Shown in pieces: positions 42,668 to 54,709 of a DNA stretch of 64,000 nt. Location of the stretch: the NCBI RefSeq assembly GCF_019649055.1, contig NW_026570403.1:1-64000 (forward strand), written 5' to 3'. Made by a program: the position numbers and the translations under genes. Source of the DNA: Paramacrobiotus metropolitanus. Lineage: Eukaryota; Tardigrada; Eutardigrada; Parachela; Macrobiotidae. The notes beneath the pieces are model-generated. The model searched no databases. It was not told the DNA's origin and saw only the letters and a list, made by a program, of their open reading frames with translations. Every line of letters starts with the position of its first letter. The stretch's first letter is position 1.

Positions 42668-44710
42668 TTATTTTGCAGTGCTCATTTCGTTGATGACAGT
42701 GAGGCGCTTTCCGCTGATTTCGGCAACCGTCCAAGTATTCCCACTACTAAGCGGCACAAAATACTGCGCCCACAGTGCATCGCCACGGTAGATCTCTACC
42801 ATGCACTGCGAGTTGGCTAGATTCATATCCGCCCTATAGGTAACCGGTTTTGCCTGCAGTGCATCGGTTTCCTGGACAAATATACGATAGACACCGGGCA
42901 GCTGCTTCTTGATAAGGACGCTGCCAAATATCCGGTCCATGTAATCGTAGACCATGAGTTTGTCCGCACTGGTAGTGGCATTACCGCGCACCTCGGCACG
43001 TTGGGTGGGGCTGTTCTGCAGCGGCCCCTTGACCAGCAGTTTAAGATCATACGAACCGTATTTGTCGTGAGCTACCAATCCGGTTCCTCGCAAGATAATT
43101 CTGAGGTCTCCCTTGGCAAACTGTGGTGTTATCGCCCAATCACGCAGGTGATCCACTCCTGGTATTGCTAGCACGGTGAATGGCGGACCCGTGAATTTGG
43201 CATCCGTCTTCGGTGTTGTATATACAGCAGTCGCTGTGTAATGTCCTCCCGGGAGCACCGCTGACCACGAGCCATTTGTAGTAGTTGTATTAGCCGCAAC
43301 GGGACCCGTAACGTTGTTCAGTCCAGCTCGCAGTTGTACTTGAATTTCTGACACGGAATAAGCCCCGCTGGTATTGACCAGACGTACGATTCCTGCTGCT
43401 TTGCCACTCCCCTTCAAGAACGTTGGAAAAAACAGCAGTGGTTCCATGAAAACGTCGCTGCCTAAGTTGAGCAAGTGGCTAAAGTTGCGCAGTACGACTG
43501 GGCCATACGAAAACCCCGCGTATCCAGAGGTTTCGAAAAGGATGCTGTAGTCATTGGCTCGGGGTAGTCTTAGCGTAAACTCTCCTACGCCAGGTGTGGT
43601 AGTTACGTTAGTCTGATTGAAAGGTTGGTCGTTAGTGCCGCGAAGTGTCACTGCGATAACTGAATCGGTAATAGCGTACAGATTGTCGGCTCGGCGAGTC
43701 TGCCAATGGACGGTGACCATTTGGACACCAGGGCGGTCGAACGGACCATCTATACAAAAGCACACGTCTAAATAATGAGCAGTGCAGAAGCTTATATCAT
43801 AGATAACATCATAGATACTAATTGACAATGAACAATTCATTTGAAAATTTTTGACTCAGGTGAAAACAAGGGGTGTGCCTTGTACGCAGCCAGCAGCCTT
43901 ATAGAAAAAGAGAATGCTAGAGCAAGCGCATTGTGCACACAATCACTTTTATTACAGTAAGTTTAAGTCAAAAATTAAAAAAATGGACTGGCAAGTTTCA
44001 ACATCTTAATGAATACTGTGGTCATTGGTGAAAGGTAAAGATTCTATTATTAAAAGCAGAAGGGGAAATGTACGGGTGAAAGGACACGATCCGCTCTAAT
44101 TTGACATACCTGGGTCAGAGTTTATATTGGCGCAACCCGGTGGCGCTACAAAGTCCGATGCACTTCTATCCATGTCTGCGGTGACTTTAGGGGCTGCAAC
44201 ACCTTTACATTAGGCGGGCTTTTAAAGAGAAATGGCCAGCACATATTTAATTTCCGCCACATATTATAAGATGCGGGTGGTTTTTAAAGGTCGCTCACCG
44301 CTCACTACCGTATGTACCGTAAACTAGCACTATAATCTAACAGCATAATAATGACAGTAATAATAATTAAAAATATTATGAAATCTGCACCGCGTACAGT
44401 TTGCCGGCTTAACTAACCAGGGCACATAGAGAGGCTACAAATTCGTCTTTTGTAGAGAGTTAGATTACTACCATGGTATACATGTACAGAAGAAAATGTT
44501 TATACTGGGGTAGAATTCTAACTTTCTACAAAAGATGAGATTTTTCTGAATTTGGAGCCTCCCTATGAGCCCTGGTAAGACATACTGTACAGTCACGAGA
44601 AAAACAATGTTAGAAACTTGCACCAAACGAATTTACACCATCTACTTACCATAATAAGCAAAGCCAAGAGAGAAGCAAAACAGCAGTGGGCGGCTGTTGA
44701 ATTGATGCAT
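42668..44710 (-). CDS. Gene E: secreted protein with C-terminal domain and mini N-exon
   Basis: Exons are 44710-44650, 44193-44110 and 43749-42668 on the minus strand, sum 1,227 nt, 408 residues. Lengths of all three exons equal those of gene D. Exon 1 is the signal peptide (MHQFNSRPLLFCFSLGFAYY). The 84-bp exon 2 encodes APKVTADMDRSASDFVAPPG and ends with one Cys. Exon 3 encodes HWQTRRADNLYAITDSV ... GSVLIKKQLPGVYRIFVQE ... WTVAEISGKRL. An 11-bp perfect palindrome (44778-44788) lies 68 bp before the ATG. Intron 2 carries no MITE, so gene D acquired its insertion after the duplication or E lost it. The role is unknown; the protein is probably secreted. Confidence 0.8.
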
Positions 44711-44777
44711 CGTTAATGCATGTACTGAATACTCGAGAAAATTTGCAGGCGATTATAGGATAGGGACCACCAATTGT

Positions 44778-44788
44778 CAACGTCGTTG
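44778..44788 (-). promoter_or_regulatory. Palindromic upstream element of gene E
   Basis: CAACG-T-CGTTG is a perfect palindrome in the context GTCAACGTCGTTGGCGTT, 68 bp from the start codon. The same element recurs at similar distances before F, G and the orphan promoter, and in degenerate form before A to D. Confidence 0.6.
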
Positions 44789-46140
44789 GCGTTAAAGCAT
44801 CAGAATTCAAACTTTTATCCCGGAAAGATCCAGGCTCTACAATCATGTGTTCTCACAATTGTTAATTTGCTTATTTATATAATATGTAAGTAAATTTGCT
44901 AGTTTTGCCTCAAGCATTCGCAGGACGCAGCTCTCTAATTAGGTACTTTATACAAAATTTTACACAGCACTTTTACCGTCGCTCAATAAATCTTCTCGAC
45001 AAACAATGACAGTAATTGAAGAAATTAATTATCGTGGCGTACCGCCACGCCAATTAATTATAATCGTTGGCAGTCGTCGCATTATGACTATCGGTGTCTA
45101 TGACTCGAGTAGTGCTTACCGGTTATTGTAGTCTGCAGACTGATGCGTGATTCTATTCCCAGGTAAGCTATGGATTGTACTGTATAACTACTGTACACTT
45201 TACTACAGCCTTACTCATTGCCGTTTGAGTGGCAGTGTAGACATAGTTTTCGGGATAACTCCAATTATTCTACAAAGTCCCTCGATGCGGCCGGCAGCTA
45301 ACCATAAATGCTAAGTCGGGACAACCCGGAAGTATCGGTTCTATAATGAACCGTCTAAAAAAACCTACATGGCATATTGTGCAGTGTTTACTGGGGGAAT
45401 TAGCCGCATTTTGCGAAACATTTGCAAAATTTGGGTCGAAAATATTTCAGAACAAGCAGCTGTGGCAAAAATTATGGCCAGTAATAAGTAAAAAAAGCAG
45501 TTTCGCACTCGTCAGTAAACAAAGCTAACGCATCTAAAAGCGGTGCCTGAAAAGGTAGTGCACGGAGTGAAAGGGTATGAGAGGTTGTGAATGGAGTGAA
45601 GCCTAAATTTTTGAACTGATATTTGTTACTGATACCGATAGAAGTATTCATACAACCACACCCTGTCGCAGTCACGGACTGTAGCAATACCCTAAAAAAG
45701 ATCCTTGCAGGTCTTTCATCCCAGTGACTATATCAACGCCCTGTAACCCGCCGTATGTTTGGCATACTGACGAATTTCAGATTTAACCTTTGTCCAGGCT
45801 TCGAAATATACTATTTTTCTGCTTGTACCAACCTTTTACTAACCGGTTTTTCGCCCCGATGCGGTTTGTACGACTGTTCTAAAGATTAATTGAGTGACTG
45901 ATTACGTTATTTACTTGCGATAACTAGCCTGAATATGCTAAACCGGTGGCAGCAGTAAATACAGGTATAACGCTCAAAAACCTGTACATGCGTTACGAAA
46001 ACTGTTAAAACCATCACCAAAAAATACTCGCACTGCAACTACTGATGTCGCCTTTGACCTATGTAGTGCTTACCACTTTCTTTAGTACAATTTTATGTTG
46101 AATGTTGTAGTTGAGGGACGCTCCAGTTTTCGCAATGGCC
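44789..46140. other. Upstream region of gene E and unassigned AT-rich DNA
   Basis: 44,789-45,330 parallels the upstream DNA of gene D. 45,340-46,140 has no recognised gene. Confidence 0.4.
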
Positions 46141-46144
46141 GTCA

Positions 46145-46440
46145 GAATTATTGAACGGTGTTCGTTTCGCTGATAGCGATGCTTGACTTCGGCCACCGTC
46201 CGAGCAAGGTCACTGTTACTCGACACGAAATACCGCGCCCACAATGTATCGCCCCGCTACCGTGGCGCTACATTGCGGATGCGATGTTCCGTGCCGATCA
46301 CCACGATGGAATGCGAGTTGACCAGATTCCGTTCCGGCCTACAGAAAACCGGTTACCTTGTGCCAGAGTGGTCGGCTGTGAGCTCCCAGCGGGCAGACGA
46401 TGGATCGCCTGATCGAGCTGCCGAGCCGCTCTCTACTGCC
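46145..46440 (-). pseudogene. Decayed C-terminal exon fragment of the secreted family
   Basis: The minus strand encodes WARYFVSSNS followed by TVAEV, matching WAQYFVPIKSG..WTVAEI at the end of the intact genes. Further upstream are traces of the NLANSQSMVEIYRGD region, split by frame changes and a duplicated CGCTACCGTGGCGCTAC. There is no intact reading frame. Confidence 0.65.
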
Positions 46441-46689
46441 GATCTCCATTCATCGATTACTCCGATTAATCATGACGTATGATTCATTATTTTTATGATT
46501 CATTGTGACGACTATGCGTGTTGGATGAATCTTCAGCGATCTGGCTTTACATTCGCTTGGGTGTGTTTTTTGTCGTTTTTTCGATGTTGTTTTCAAGATG
46601 GTGATTTATCTTTTGGTTTGATATCTAACATAATCACGTTTTGTTCAGTGTTGTGTTTCCGATTGCGTTATCTTGCTCGCACATTGATG

Positions 46690-47886
46690 TTGTTCATACC
46701 CGCACCCCTAGCACCAGAATAAAACGCATCGGTTTTCTGGACAAGCGTACGATAGACATTAGATTAAAAGGGAGAAATCGAAAGGTAACGGTGCGACCCA
46801 CACCTAAAAATAGCTCGGACACAAGTTTACGTAGTCAGAAATAAATATAAAAAATGTTATTCCAAACAAAAGTGATTGGTATTTCCAGTAGATTATCTGG
46901 TAGGTTGAAAATATGACTCGCTCCGTGCAGCGCCTTAACAATGTACCATAATTGTCTCAGATTCCTTGGGAAAAACGTATGGTCTTAAATTCCTCGGTTA
47001 AGCATTACCAAATTTGTTTTAACAAATTACTGTAGCGAATTGCGTAAGTACTGATAAGAGTATGGAAAAAGGCGCGAGATGCATGTTGTCTGCTTTGTTC
47101 TGTTTGCGCTGTTGACAAATGTTTTTGCTTTTTTCTATGCATTTCACAATCGGCAGCACAGCTTTGTGCCACCAACATTTGTTGAATACGTGCAAGGCCC
47201 CATAATTGTCTATAAATGATCCTTTGAAAGTCTGCAGGACTACTGTTAAATGTCGACACTTCCGGATTGTTCCGTCGTAGTGCGGTTGGCTGCCAGCCGC
47301 GTCTAGGGGCCTTCTAGAACAATTGGCATAAAACGCGGAAAATAGTGCCGGCACTGCCAGTCATTCAGCAGCAAGCAACCTGTTGTTACACAATACACAG
47401 CTACCCTCGTAACTGATCACGCACCAGTCTGCAGACTACGATAACCGGTAAGGCACTACTCGAGTAGACACCGGTATTCATAATATTATTACAGTCACTA
47501 CCGGCAGCAATAATTAACAAGGTATTACGGTGGCGGTGCGCCATAACAATAAATTTCCTAGACGGCCGTCATTGTTCATTGGCAGGATTCATTGAGCGAC
47601 GGCGAAAGTGCTGTGTAAAATTTTGAATTCCTTAGAGTTTCAAGGTAATTACGGAGCTGGATTCAGCTTGCGGCAAAAGTAGATAATCTACTCGCTAAGT
47701 AGCTAATATAAATAACAGCTGTGAGAAACAGCTGTGTAGCTGTGAGAAACACAAGGATCTGAAGACTATATCGTTTCGGTTTAAACTTAAAATAACGATG
47801 CTGATGTTGTAACGCCAACGACGTTGGTAATTCCCGGCACTTGTACCCTTTCTTGTTGACCTTCTCGAAGGGTTAATACATCAATA
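46690..47886 (+). promoter_or_regulatory. Duplicated upstream module and promoter of gene F
   Basis: It is homologous over about 1 kb to the region before gene G and partly to that before gene B. Words shared by all are CAGTCTGCAGACT, CGAGTAGACACCGG and TAACAATNAATTTC. It ends in the palindrome at 47815-47827 and a pyrimidine-rich TGTACCCTTTCTTG start-site-like stretch. Confidence 0.55.
47815..47827 (+). promoter_or_regulatory. Palindromic upstream element of gene F
   Basis: CCAACG-A-CGTTGG is a perfect 13-bp palindrome in AACGCCAACGACGTTGGTAA, 59 bp before the ATG. Confidence 0.6.
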
Positions 47887-50800
47887 ATGCACAAATCCGC
47901 ATACCGGCTACTACTGCTTGGCCTTTTCTTGGGCATGGCTCATAGTGGTAAGTGGGTATATATGTACAAAACGTAACACATAAAGACAGGAATTTACGTA
48001 CTGAAACAATTTTGCGCAATGCTGTTATATTTCATTGAAGTTCAATGTATCAGTGAAGTAAATTTTAAGTTATATTAATTAAATTGGATTAATATGCTAT
48101 ATTGGTCACTTAATTCGTACATGCGAAACAAGGCATACATTTCCACATCTTGTGAATAAACAACACGCTTCGTTTACCAATCAGTGCTTGCATTGGTGAT
48201 CCATATCTGGTGATCTGGTGATCCACTGTTTATCTGGTGATCCACTGTTTATTACTGATCAAATACATTTTTGCTGCGTTTCATGCGCCAGTGACCCGTA
48301 CCGTATTTGTATTTTGTTTCCCTGATCTTCTAAAAATATTATTGTATGAATCTGTTCTTTGCCAGTACGACTAATTTAATGGGTTATCTGATTCTGTTCT
48401 TGTTCTAGCGGCAATAAACCAAGCCTCACTTGACCTGACCGCACCGAGCTTCTCCATTCCCTATGGCAACTCGCAGATTCAGTTGTTCAACGCGACTTCA
48501 CCAACATCGGCCCACCCTGTGCTGTATTTCACACCGGCCGTCACTCTCGCCCCGGAAGAAACGGAAATCATGCTGGACCCGGAAGGCGAAGCCAACTGTG
48601 TCTTCGTCACCGTAAGGTTGTGGAATACGAATTACATGTCTGCCGTTCAGGACTGCGTCAGACAACGCACGCACGACCCAACGACCGTGACGTCTCCGAT
48701 TCCCTTCAAATCCATCCAGGCTGAGTACTCTGCCAACAACCTCACTGGAGAAATGAAGAAGAATTCGTGGCAGCCGATAACCGGAACGCCAATACCGCCA
48801 AGTGTAGCCTTGTGCCTCCGCTGTCCCACACCGGCTGCCTGCAACGATACCAAGACGGCCCTGGATTCGGACAGCGCCAGTTTTGCCTCGCATTTGTTCG
48901 TATCATTCGCTACATACGCGCCAGGTTCGAAAGGCCGTGCCCAATCCCAGTACAGGGTCACCGCGAGCATTGGGACCACCGGTACCGATGGATCGGATAT
49001 AGTGCCACCGGTCTGCACTGATATAAGCTCCAGATCAGGTATGCAAACTTAAAGCTGACTGGAACCTTTTCAACCTGCAATTCGGTTTGAAAAAGTAAAA
49101 TCTTCAAACGTTTAGAACAAAATTATGAAAAATTAATAATAACAAATGATCTTTTTTATTATCAGCTTTTGCTTTGTTCATAATTCTAGATAATTCGAGC
49201 GGAGGCCTCGGAAAACAAACGGTCAGCGGAAACGCTTCCACTTCGGCCAATGGAACCGTTTCTAATGGGACTGCTTTCTCTTCGTCTTCGTCTGCCAATT
49301 CAACCGTTTCTCCGTCGGCTACCAATGGAACCGTTTCCAATGGGACCGAAAATATTTCGCCTTCTAACGGAACCGTTTCCTCTAATGGAACCGTTTCCAA
49401 TGGGACCGAAGACTCTTTGTCTACCAATTCAACCCTTTCTCCTTCGGCTCCTAATGGAACCGCGTCCAATGGGACCGTTTCCCCTTCGCCTACTAATGGG
49501 ACCGATGTTATTTCAAAATCAGGTATGCGAAAATTGGGATCAGGTACACGAAAAAAAACCTGAGAAAACCAGGACGGTTTAGCTAAACACCAGCTCGACG
49601 CGTGACGGTTAGACGAAGTAACGGGCGAAATGGCGGGTCAATTAAACTTTTTAACCCTTTAGCACCATATTAAGAAAAAAGTAATTTTATCAATTGTATT
49701 TATGACATTTTATTGTTAATTTGCATTTGTCATAATTCTAGATATCCCGATCGAGGGCGAAATGGTCACCGTCCACTGGCAGGTTCGAGTACCGGAAAGT
49801 CTGTATGCCATTTCCAATACAACTATCCAGGTGACCGTTCGCGATGCGGATGACCACCCTTTGATCCAGATGAACGTAACGACCGCTCCTGTCACGGGAG
49901 AATTTACGTTACGCCTATCACGAACCAGCAAATATAGCCTCCAGTTCGAAACATCCGGATTCAATAATTTATCATATGCTCCCATCGTACTGCGCAACTT
50001 TACCCAGTTCTTTACCCCAGGCAGCGATGTTTTCATGGAACCGCTGGGGTTCCTTCGCATTGATCCCAAGTTCAAGGGAATCGGCAAAGCCCTGGGAACC
50101 GTGCGTTTGGTCAACACAAGCGGTGCTTATTCAATTAAAGGAATCCAAGTGCAACTGCGAGCTGGACTGAACAACGTCACGGGTCCGGTTGCGGCTACAG
50201 CGACGACCAATGCAAATGGCCTATGGTCGGTGAAGCTCCCTGGAGGACACTACACAGCTACAGTATCGTCGCCTGATAATAAGTTCACGGCCCCGCCGTT
50301 CACTGTTCCGGTGTTCAGAATCGATGACCTTCGGGACTGCGCGATGACCCCACAGTTTGAAAAAGGAGATATCCGAATCGTCTTGCGAGGGAACGGGTTT
50401 ACGCCTAACGTTATTTTCGGTCCGCACGATGTTAAACTGATTGTTACCGGGCCGCTGCAGGACAAGGCTAACCAGAGTACAGAAGTTCGAGCCAACTCCA
50501 CTGTTAGCGCGGACAAATTGATGGTTTACGACTATATTGACCAGTTATTTGGCAGCGTCCTGATCCGGAAGCAGCTGCCCGGTGTTTACCGCATTCAGGT
50601 CTATGAAACGAATGCGATTCAGTCAAAACCCGATTCGAAATCGCAGTCAAAACCTGCTTCTAAATCAACGGAATGGGATCTGGCCAACTCGCAAGCCACG
50701 GTGGAGATCTACCGGGGTGATAAATTGTGGGCGCAGTATTTCGTGCCAATCAAGAGCGGAAATATGTGGACTGTGGCCGAAATTAACGGTACGCAAATCA

Positions 50801-51027
50801 ATACCGTCAACGACATGCAGACCGTTCCCCTTTGGCCTGCTGAAGCAAACCAGCCAAATAAAGGAAAGCAGCCAAATAAGGAAAAGCAGCCAAATAAGAA
50901 AAAGCAGCCAAATAAGGACAAGCAGCCCAGTAAAGGAAAACAGCTAAATAAAGGAAAGCAGCCGAATAAAGGAAAGCAGCCAGAGGTCCCGGCTGGTCCG
51001 ATAGAGCCAAAAGGCTTTTTTAAGTAG
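47887..51027 (+). CDS. Gene F: secreted protein with mucin-like exon and Lys/Pro/Gln repeat tail
   Basis: Exons are 47887-47947, 48409-49038, 49190-49522 and 49742-51027, sum 2,310 nt, 769 residues. All introns are phase 1. Exon 1 is the signal peptide (MHKSAYRLLLLGLFLGMAHS). Exon 2 is the short N-terminal domain (LCLRCPTPAACNDT, DSASFASHLFVSFA). Exon 3 encodes about 111 residues made of Asn-Gly-Thr-Val-Ser repeats, with many N-glycosylation sequons and Ser/Thr for O-glycans. Exon 4 is the C-terminal region (MVTVHWQVRVPESLYA ... GSVLIRKQLPGVYRIQVYE), then a tail of seven or eight 6-residue repeats of the type KQPNKG. AATAAA is at 51285-51290. The likely location is extracellular matrix or a secreted glycoprotein layer; this is inferred. 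Confidence 0.8.
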
Positions 51028-51409
51028 TTTAGATCGATATTTACGTCTATCTATATTGTTTGTATGCAAACCGTTATATCATGGATGGAAAATCGTTAAA
51101 TGTGTGGTGAAATACATTGTGGTGGGTTTCGAGTTTGAATTTCATTATTTACTAAACTGTTACTGTTAAGTGCTAAGAAACCTTAGAAAGAATGGAAGAT
51201 CAAACAGTATTAAAGCATGACTCCTGAAAATTTGTTATAATTTTCTTGAAAAAATATGTGAACATAGTACTAGGGCTCTGACTCAATAAATTGTCTTACT
51301 CTACAAGCGGCATTCCTGCATGGCAATTAAAAGCGCGTTACATAGGATTTTATTTACAAACACCTGCGTACTTCCACCCTTTTATAAGTATCATGACACA
51401 AGTACAAAC
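51028..51409 (+). other. 3' flank of gene F
   Basis: It contains AATAAA at 51285-51290. The sequence matches the 3' flank of gene G (about 61,320-61,610), where the same position reads AACAAA. Confidence 0.55.
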
Positions 51410-52022
51410 TAGTGTTGTGCTACTAAATAAAATTAAATAACGGCCATTTACTTAGTAAAAGTCCGCCTAATATTAAAAGTCTAGTAAATAGTAAGGTTTT
51501 GGAAACAAAGTTAGTAAAAGTAAGTAAATGTGCTGCCGGAATAGTAAAAAGTAAGTAAATATTAAGGTTCAGTGTTGAATAAATAAAAATCAATTACTAA
51601 ATTATTTACTAATTCGTTTTATCAACGTTACGGAAAATTGGCGTGTCAGCCGCCGCCACTCGCAGGTAAAGTGGGTGTGCGCAGTAGTCGGCTGCCAGCC
51701 TGCCGTCCTCAAAAGCAGCAGTATTTACTTTTCAGTATGCACCTGTATAGCTCGATTAATGCATAAGAAATTTATCTGCATTATTTTCAGTAGTCTGTTG
51801 CGCTCTGAAACTAGCGAAATTCGAAACTGTCAATGCTAAATTACATTTATTTAGTAAATTTACTTTAATTTAGTATGTAAATGTCCCTGCGAAAATTGAA
51901 ATAAAAAGTAAAAGTAAGTAAAAGTCCCGAAAAATTTTGAATAGTAAGTAAAAATAAGTAAACTTTCCAAAGCAGATAGTAAAAATAAGTATATTGGCAA
52001 GGACTTTTACTACCCAACACTA
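51410..52022. mobile_element. 613-bp hAT-like MITE with 8-bp target duplication
   Basis: The element begins TAGTGTTGTGCTACTAAAT and ends with the inverse of TAGTGTTGGGTAGTAAAAG. GTACAAAC is present on both sides (51402-51409 and 52023-52030). Internal sequence is full of AGTAAAAGTAAGTAAAT-type repeats, with no ORF for a transposase. The 8-bp duplication and TAGTGTTG ends are typical of hAT elements. Confidence 0.8.
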
Positions 52023-52030
52023 GTACAAAC

Positions 52031-52440
52031 TAACGTAAGTACAAAAAAATATGGTTCATAGAGCGAAACCGGTTCACTCCCTGAACACTGCAGAAACGGT
52101 TTTGCCATGTCACCAAAAATGTTACGCCGGGTTCGCCATTAAAACATTTTTGTACGCTAATTTTTACGATTTTAACTAAAATGTTTTTTCAGCTTTCAAA
52201 GGGCAACACGAAATTACCTCAACGCGGTGCATCATAAAATTTATGTTGATTATTTAAAAATGGACTTTATTTCTCAATATGTACAAAGCGAGCTTCACTC
52301 AACAAATCATTGATTATTTTATGATATACACATGTTGATATACATTTATGTTGATTTTATGATATACATTTATGTTGATTATTTCATGATATACATTTAA
52401 TACATTTAGTGTATTAAATGCAGTAGAGAGTCGCAAGAAA
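52031..52440. repeat. AT-rich tract with repeated TTATGTTGATT...TGATATACATT units
   Basis: Between about 52,240 and 52,400 the words ATGTTGATTATTT and ATGATATACATTTA recur three to four times. It lies where the signal exon of a minus-strand family member would be expected, relative to the promoter copy at its right. Confidence 0.5.
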
Positions 52441-53010
52441 AGGTGTAGATACCACGAATTACCAACGCCGTTGGCGTTAAAACCATATTTAAAATTTTAA
52501 ACTGGACCGATCCAGACTCCAGACTCTCATTCATCATAATTGGTAATTTAATTGCTTATGTAATGTATGAGTAAACTAGCTAGTTTCGCCTAACGCGAGA
52601 CGCAACTGTGTAATTAGGTACTTTATGGTTTCTGTAGAATTTTACGCAGCACTTTTACCGTGGCTCAATAAATCTTGCCAATGAACAATGATAGTCATTT
52701 AGGAAATTCATTATCATGGCGTACCGCCACCGTAATGCCTTGTTAATTGTTGTTACTGCTGGCAGTGGTTGCAAGACTATCGATGTCTACTCGAGTAGTG
52801 TCTTACTGGTTGCAGTAGTATGCAGCATATCCCGAGGGAAGCCATGTTCTGCTTAACAGCAGCTTGCTCGTTGCCGTATGAATACCAGGGTAGACACCAT
52901 TTTCCGGGTTTCGCTCCAGTACTTATAGAAAACCCGTCGACCCGGCCGGCAGCCGAGACCTACAGCGGAACAACCCGACAGTATCGGCTTTTATTGGTAA
53001 ACTGCAGACA
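52441..53010 (-). promoter_or_regulatory. Orphan family promoter, minus orientation, with no gene downstream
   Basis: The segment matches the upstream regions of D and E throughout (GCACTTTTACCGTGGCTCAATAAATC, shown here only in part; TCTACTCGAGTAGTG). It contains a perfect CCAACG-C-CGTTGG palindrome (52462-52474) and the following GTAATTCGTGG in reverse. No signal-peptide ATG or C-terminal exon follows to the left; AT-rich repeats and then a hAT-like MITE take that place. Confidence 0.6.
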
Positions 53011-53042
53011 GTTCTGCATATATCACAGATATTCATAAGAAT

Positions 53043-53340
53043 CTCGCTGTACCTTTACGTAGCAAATTACGGAACAGGCTTGTAGTAACTTGCACGTTCT
53101 ACTAAAGTGTATTTACCGGAAAAACACAGGAGAATTAGTCTGATATATATTTAGCAGCCAACACATGTTTGTAACTTGGTGGCAGATTCGAAAAGCATAA
53201 GAAAATTCGCAAACAGCAGCAGCATAAACTGAGCAAAGCAGCACACACAGTCTCTGTGTTTGTCCGGTAAATACACTTTAGTAGAACGTGAAAGTTACCA
53301 CAAGCCTGTCCCGTAATTTGCTACGTAAAGGTGCAGCGAG
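53043..53340. mobile_element. 298-bp inverted-repeat element (MITE)
   Basis: The left arm starts CTCGCTGTACCTTTACG and the right arm in reverse starts CTCGCTGCACCTTTACG. The arms match over about 80 bp, through TAAAGTGTATTTACCGG. The middle ~120 bp is unique. I do not see a convincing target duplication. Confidence 0.65.
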
Positions 53341-53488
53341 CGCGAAGTTTGCGCTTAAAACGATGGCCACTACACTACTTTTATCACAATGGCTAACTAC
53401 GCTAAGCTGACAGGCCGGCTTTCACTGCACCGGTGCACCGATCGCGACACTTTTCTGTCCACTGTCCGCCAGGCTGTAACGGTTATCC

Positions 53489-54097
53489 TCATTGAAATAT
53501 CTGGCGTGCACCGGCCTGGTCCGGCCACAACCCATACCAAACGCATGCTACGTGTTTAACCAGTGTGGTGTGGCGCGCCGTATTATAAAGTTTGGCTTTA
53601 TAATTATTATTATTACGGCACAAGACCAGACAAAGGGACTGCAAGTGTGGTCGAACAAAAAAACATTCTAGCGCTAATGTACCTGTAAATAAAGTAAATG
53701 GAAATAATTTAAAGGCAGATAGTGAACTTGCATCAAGAATTTTAAGGTTAGCAGTAAGGATTTTTTCAAGACGCATTAACCGCATGTCCATAGTCCACAG
53801 TCGATGTCCAGTGACATTCCTTGCGCGTGCAGCGTCGATCTTTGCCGATTTTTTCAAATTACTACATGTGTTGTCTTTCACTTTGATCATGTCCAGAAGG
53901 TAGACAGGGAGCAAGAACTGATTCTTGTTCAAGATCTTGTATAACCACACCGCATCGCTCTGACGCCATCGGTCGAATATGAGAAGGAATACCCGATTGC
54001 TGATCCAGTTCCGGAGTAACCGGCATCTGTAATCCGTGATGGTTTTCAGACCTCTACGTTGTACAGATAGTCCGGCTAGCCTGTCGCGCTCGGTCAA
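53489..54097 (-). pseudogene. Possible C-terminal remnant of a non-LTR reverse transcriptase
   Basis: The 202-codon minus ORF contains RRGLKTITDYRCRLL, RQSDAVWLYKILN and ARNVTGHRLW. Their order and spacing recall the region after the RT domain in Jockey/CR1-type LINEs (Leu/Tyr-Lys-Ile repeats and an Arg-Thr box). No RT catalytic motif is present. The match is from memory of the family pattern and is weak. Confidence 0.3.
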
Positions 54098-54709
54098 AGA
54101 TGCTGCAGACCATACCGCAACTGAAGCAAGCGTGATAAAGACATTTTGTGTTACGACATGCTGAGCCCTTGTTGTTCTCGCTTAATTATGGCATTGTTGT
54201 TTAATCATAACCCATCAGTTTATACTTTTTTGCTGTATTCGTGAGCATGCAATTACGGGACAACATTTTTCAGGGCCGGCGAAGGGTTTCAGGCTTTTAG
54301 CGGCAGCTGCATTCAGCGGAAAATAATATTGGTCCTGACGGGTTTGTCAGTTACGATGCACGGTTGGGAAATTTTCTTGCGGGGGTTTCCTCTCCACCAT
54401 TTTTTGCCTTTCCTAATCTTTTTCTAACCGGTTTTCTTACCTCGATGCGGTTTGTATAATTTTGCTAAGTGTTAATAGAGTATATCCTTAGAACTTTATT
54501 TACTTACGATAAATTGTCTAAATAATGCTAAAACGGCGGTAGCAGTAAAACGTCTAATGCTGAAAAGCCAATAAATGAATTACGAGCACCGTCGTTAAAA
54601 TCGCCATTGACCGTTGTAGAGATTGTCCCTTAATCAAAATTTTGAAGTGACTGTCACCAGAGAAAGCTTTCGTTGCACTGAAAGGACGACCATGGGTTTT
54701 GCAGTGGCC

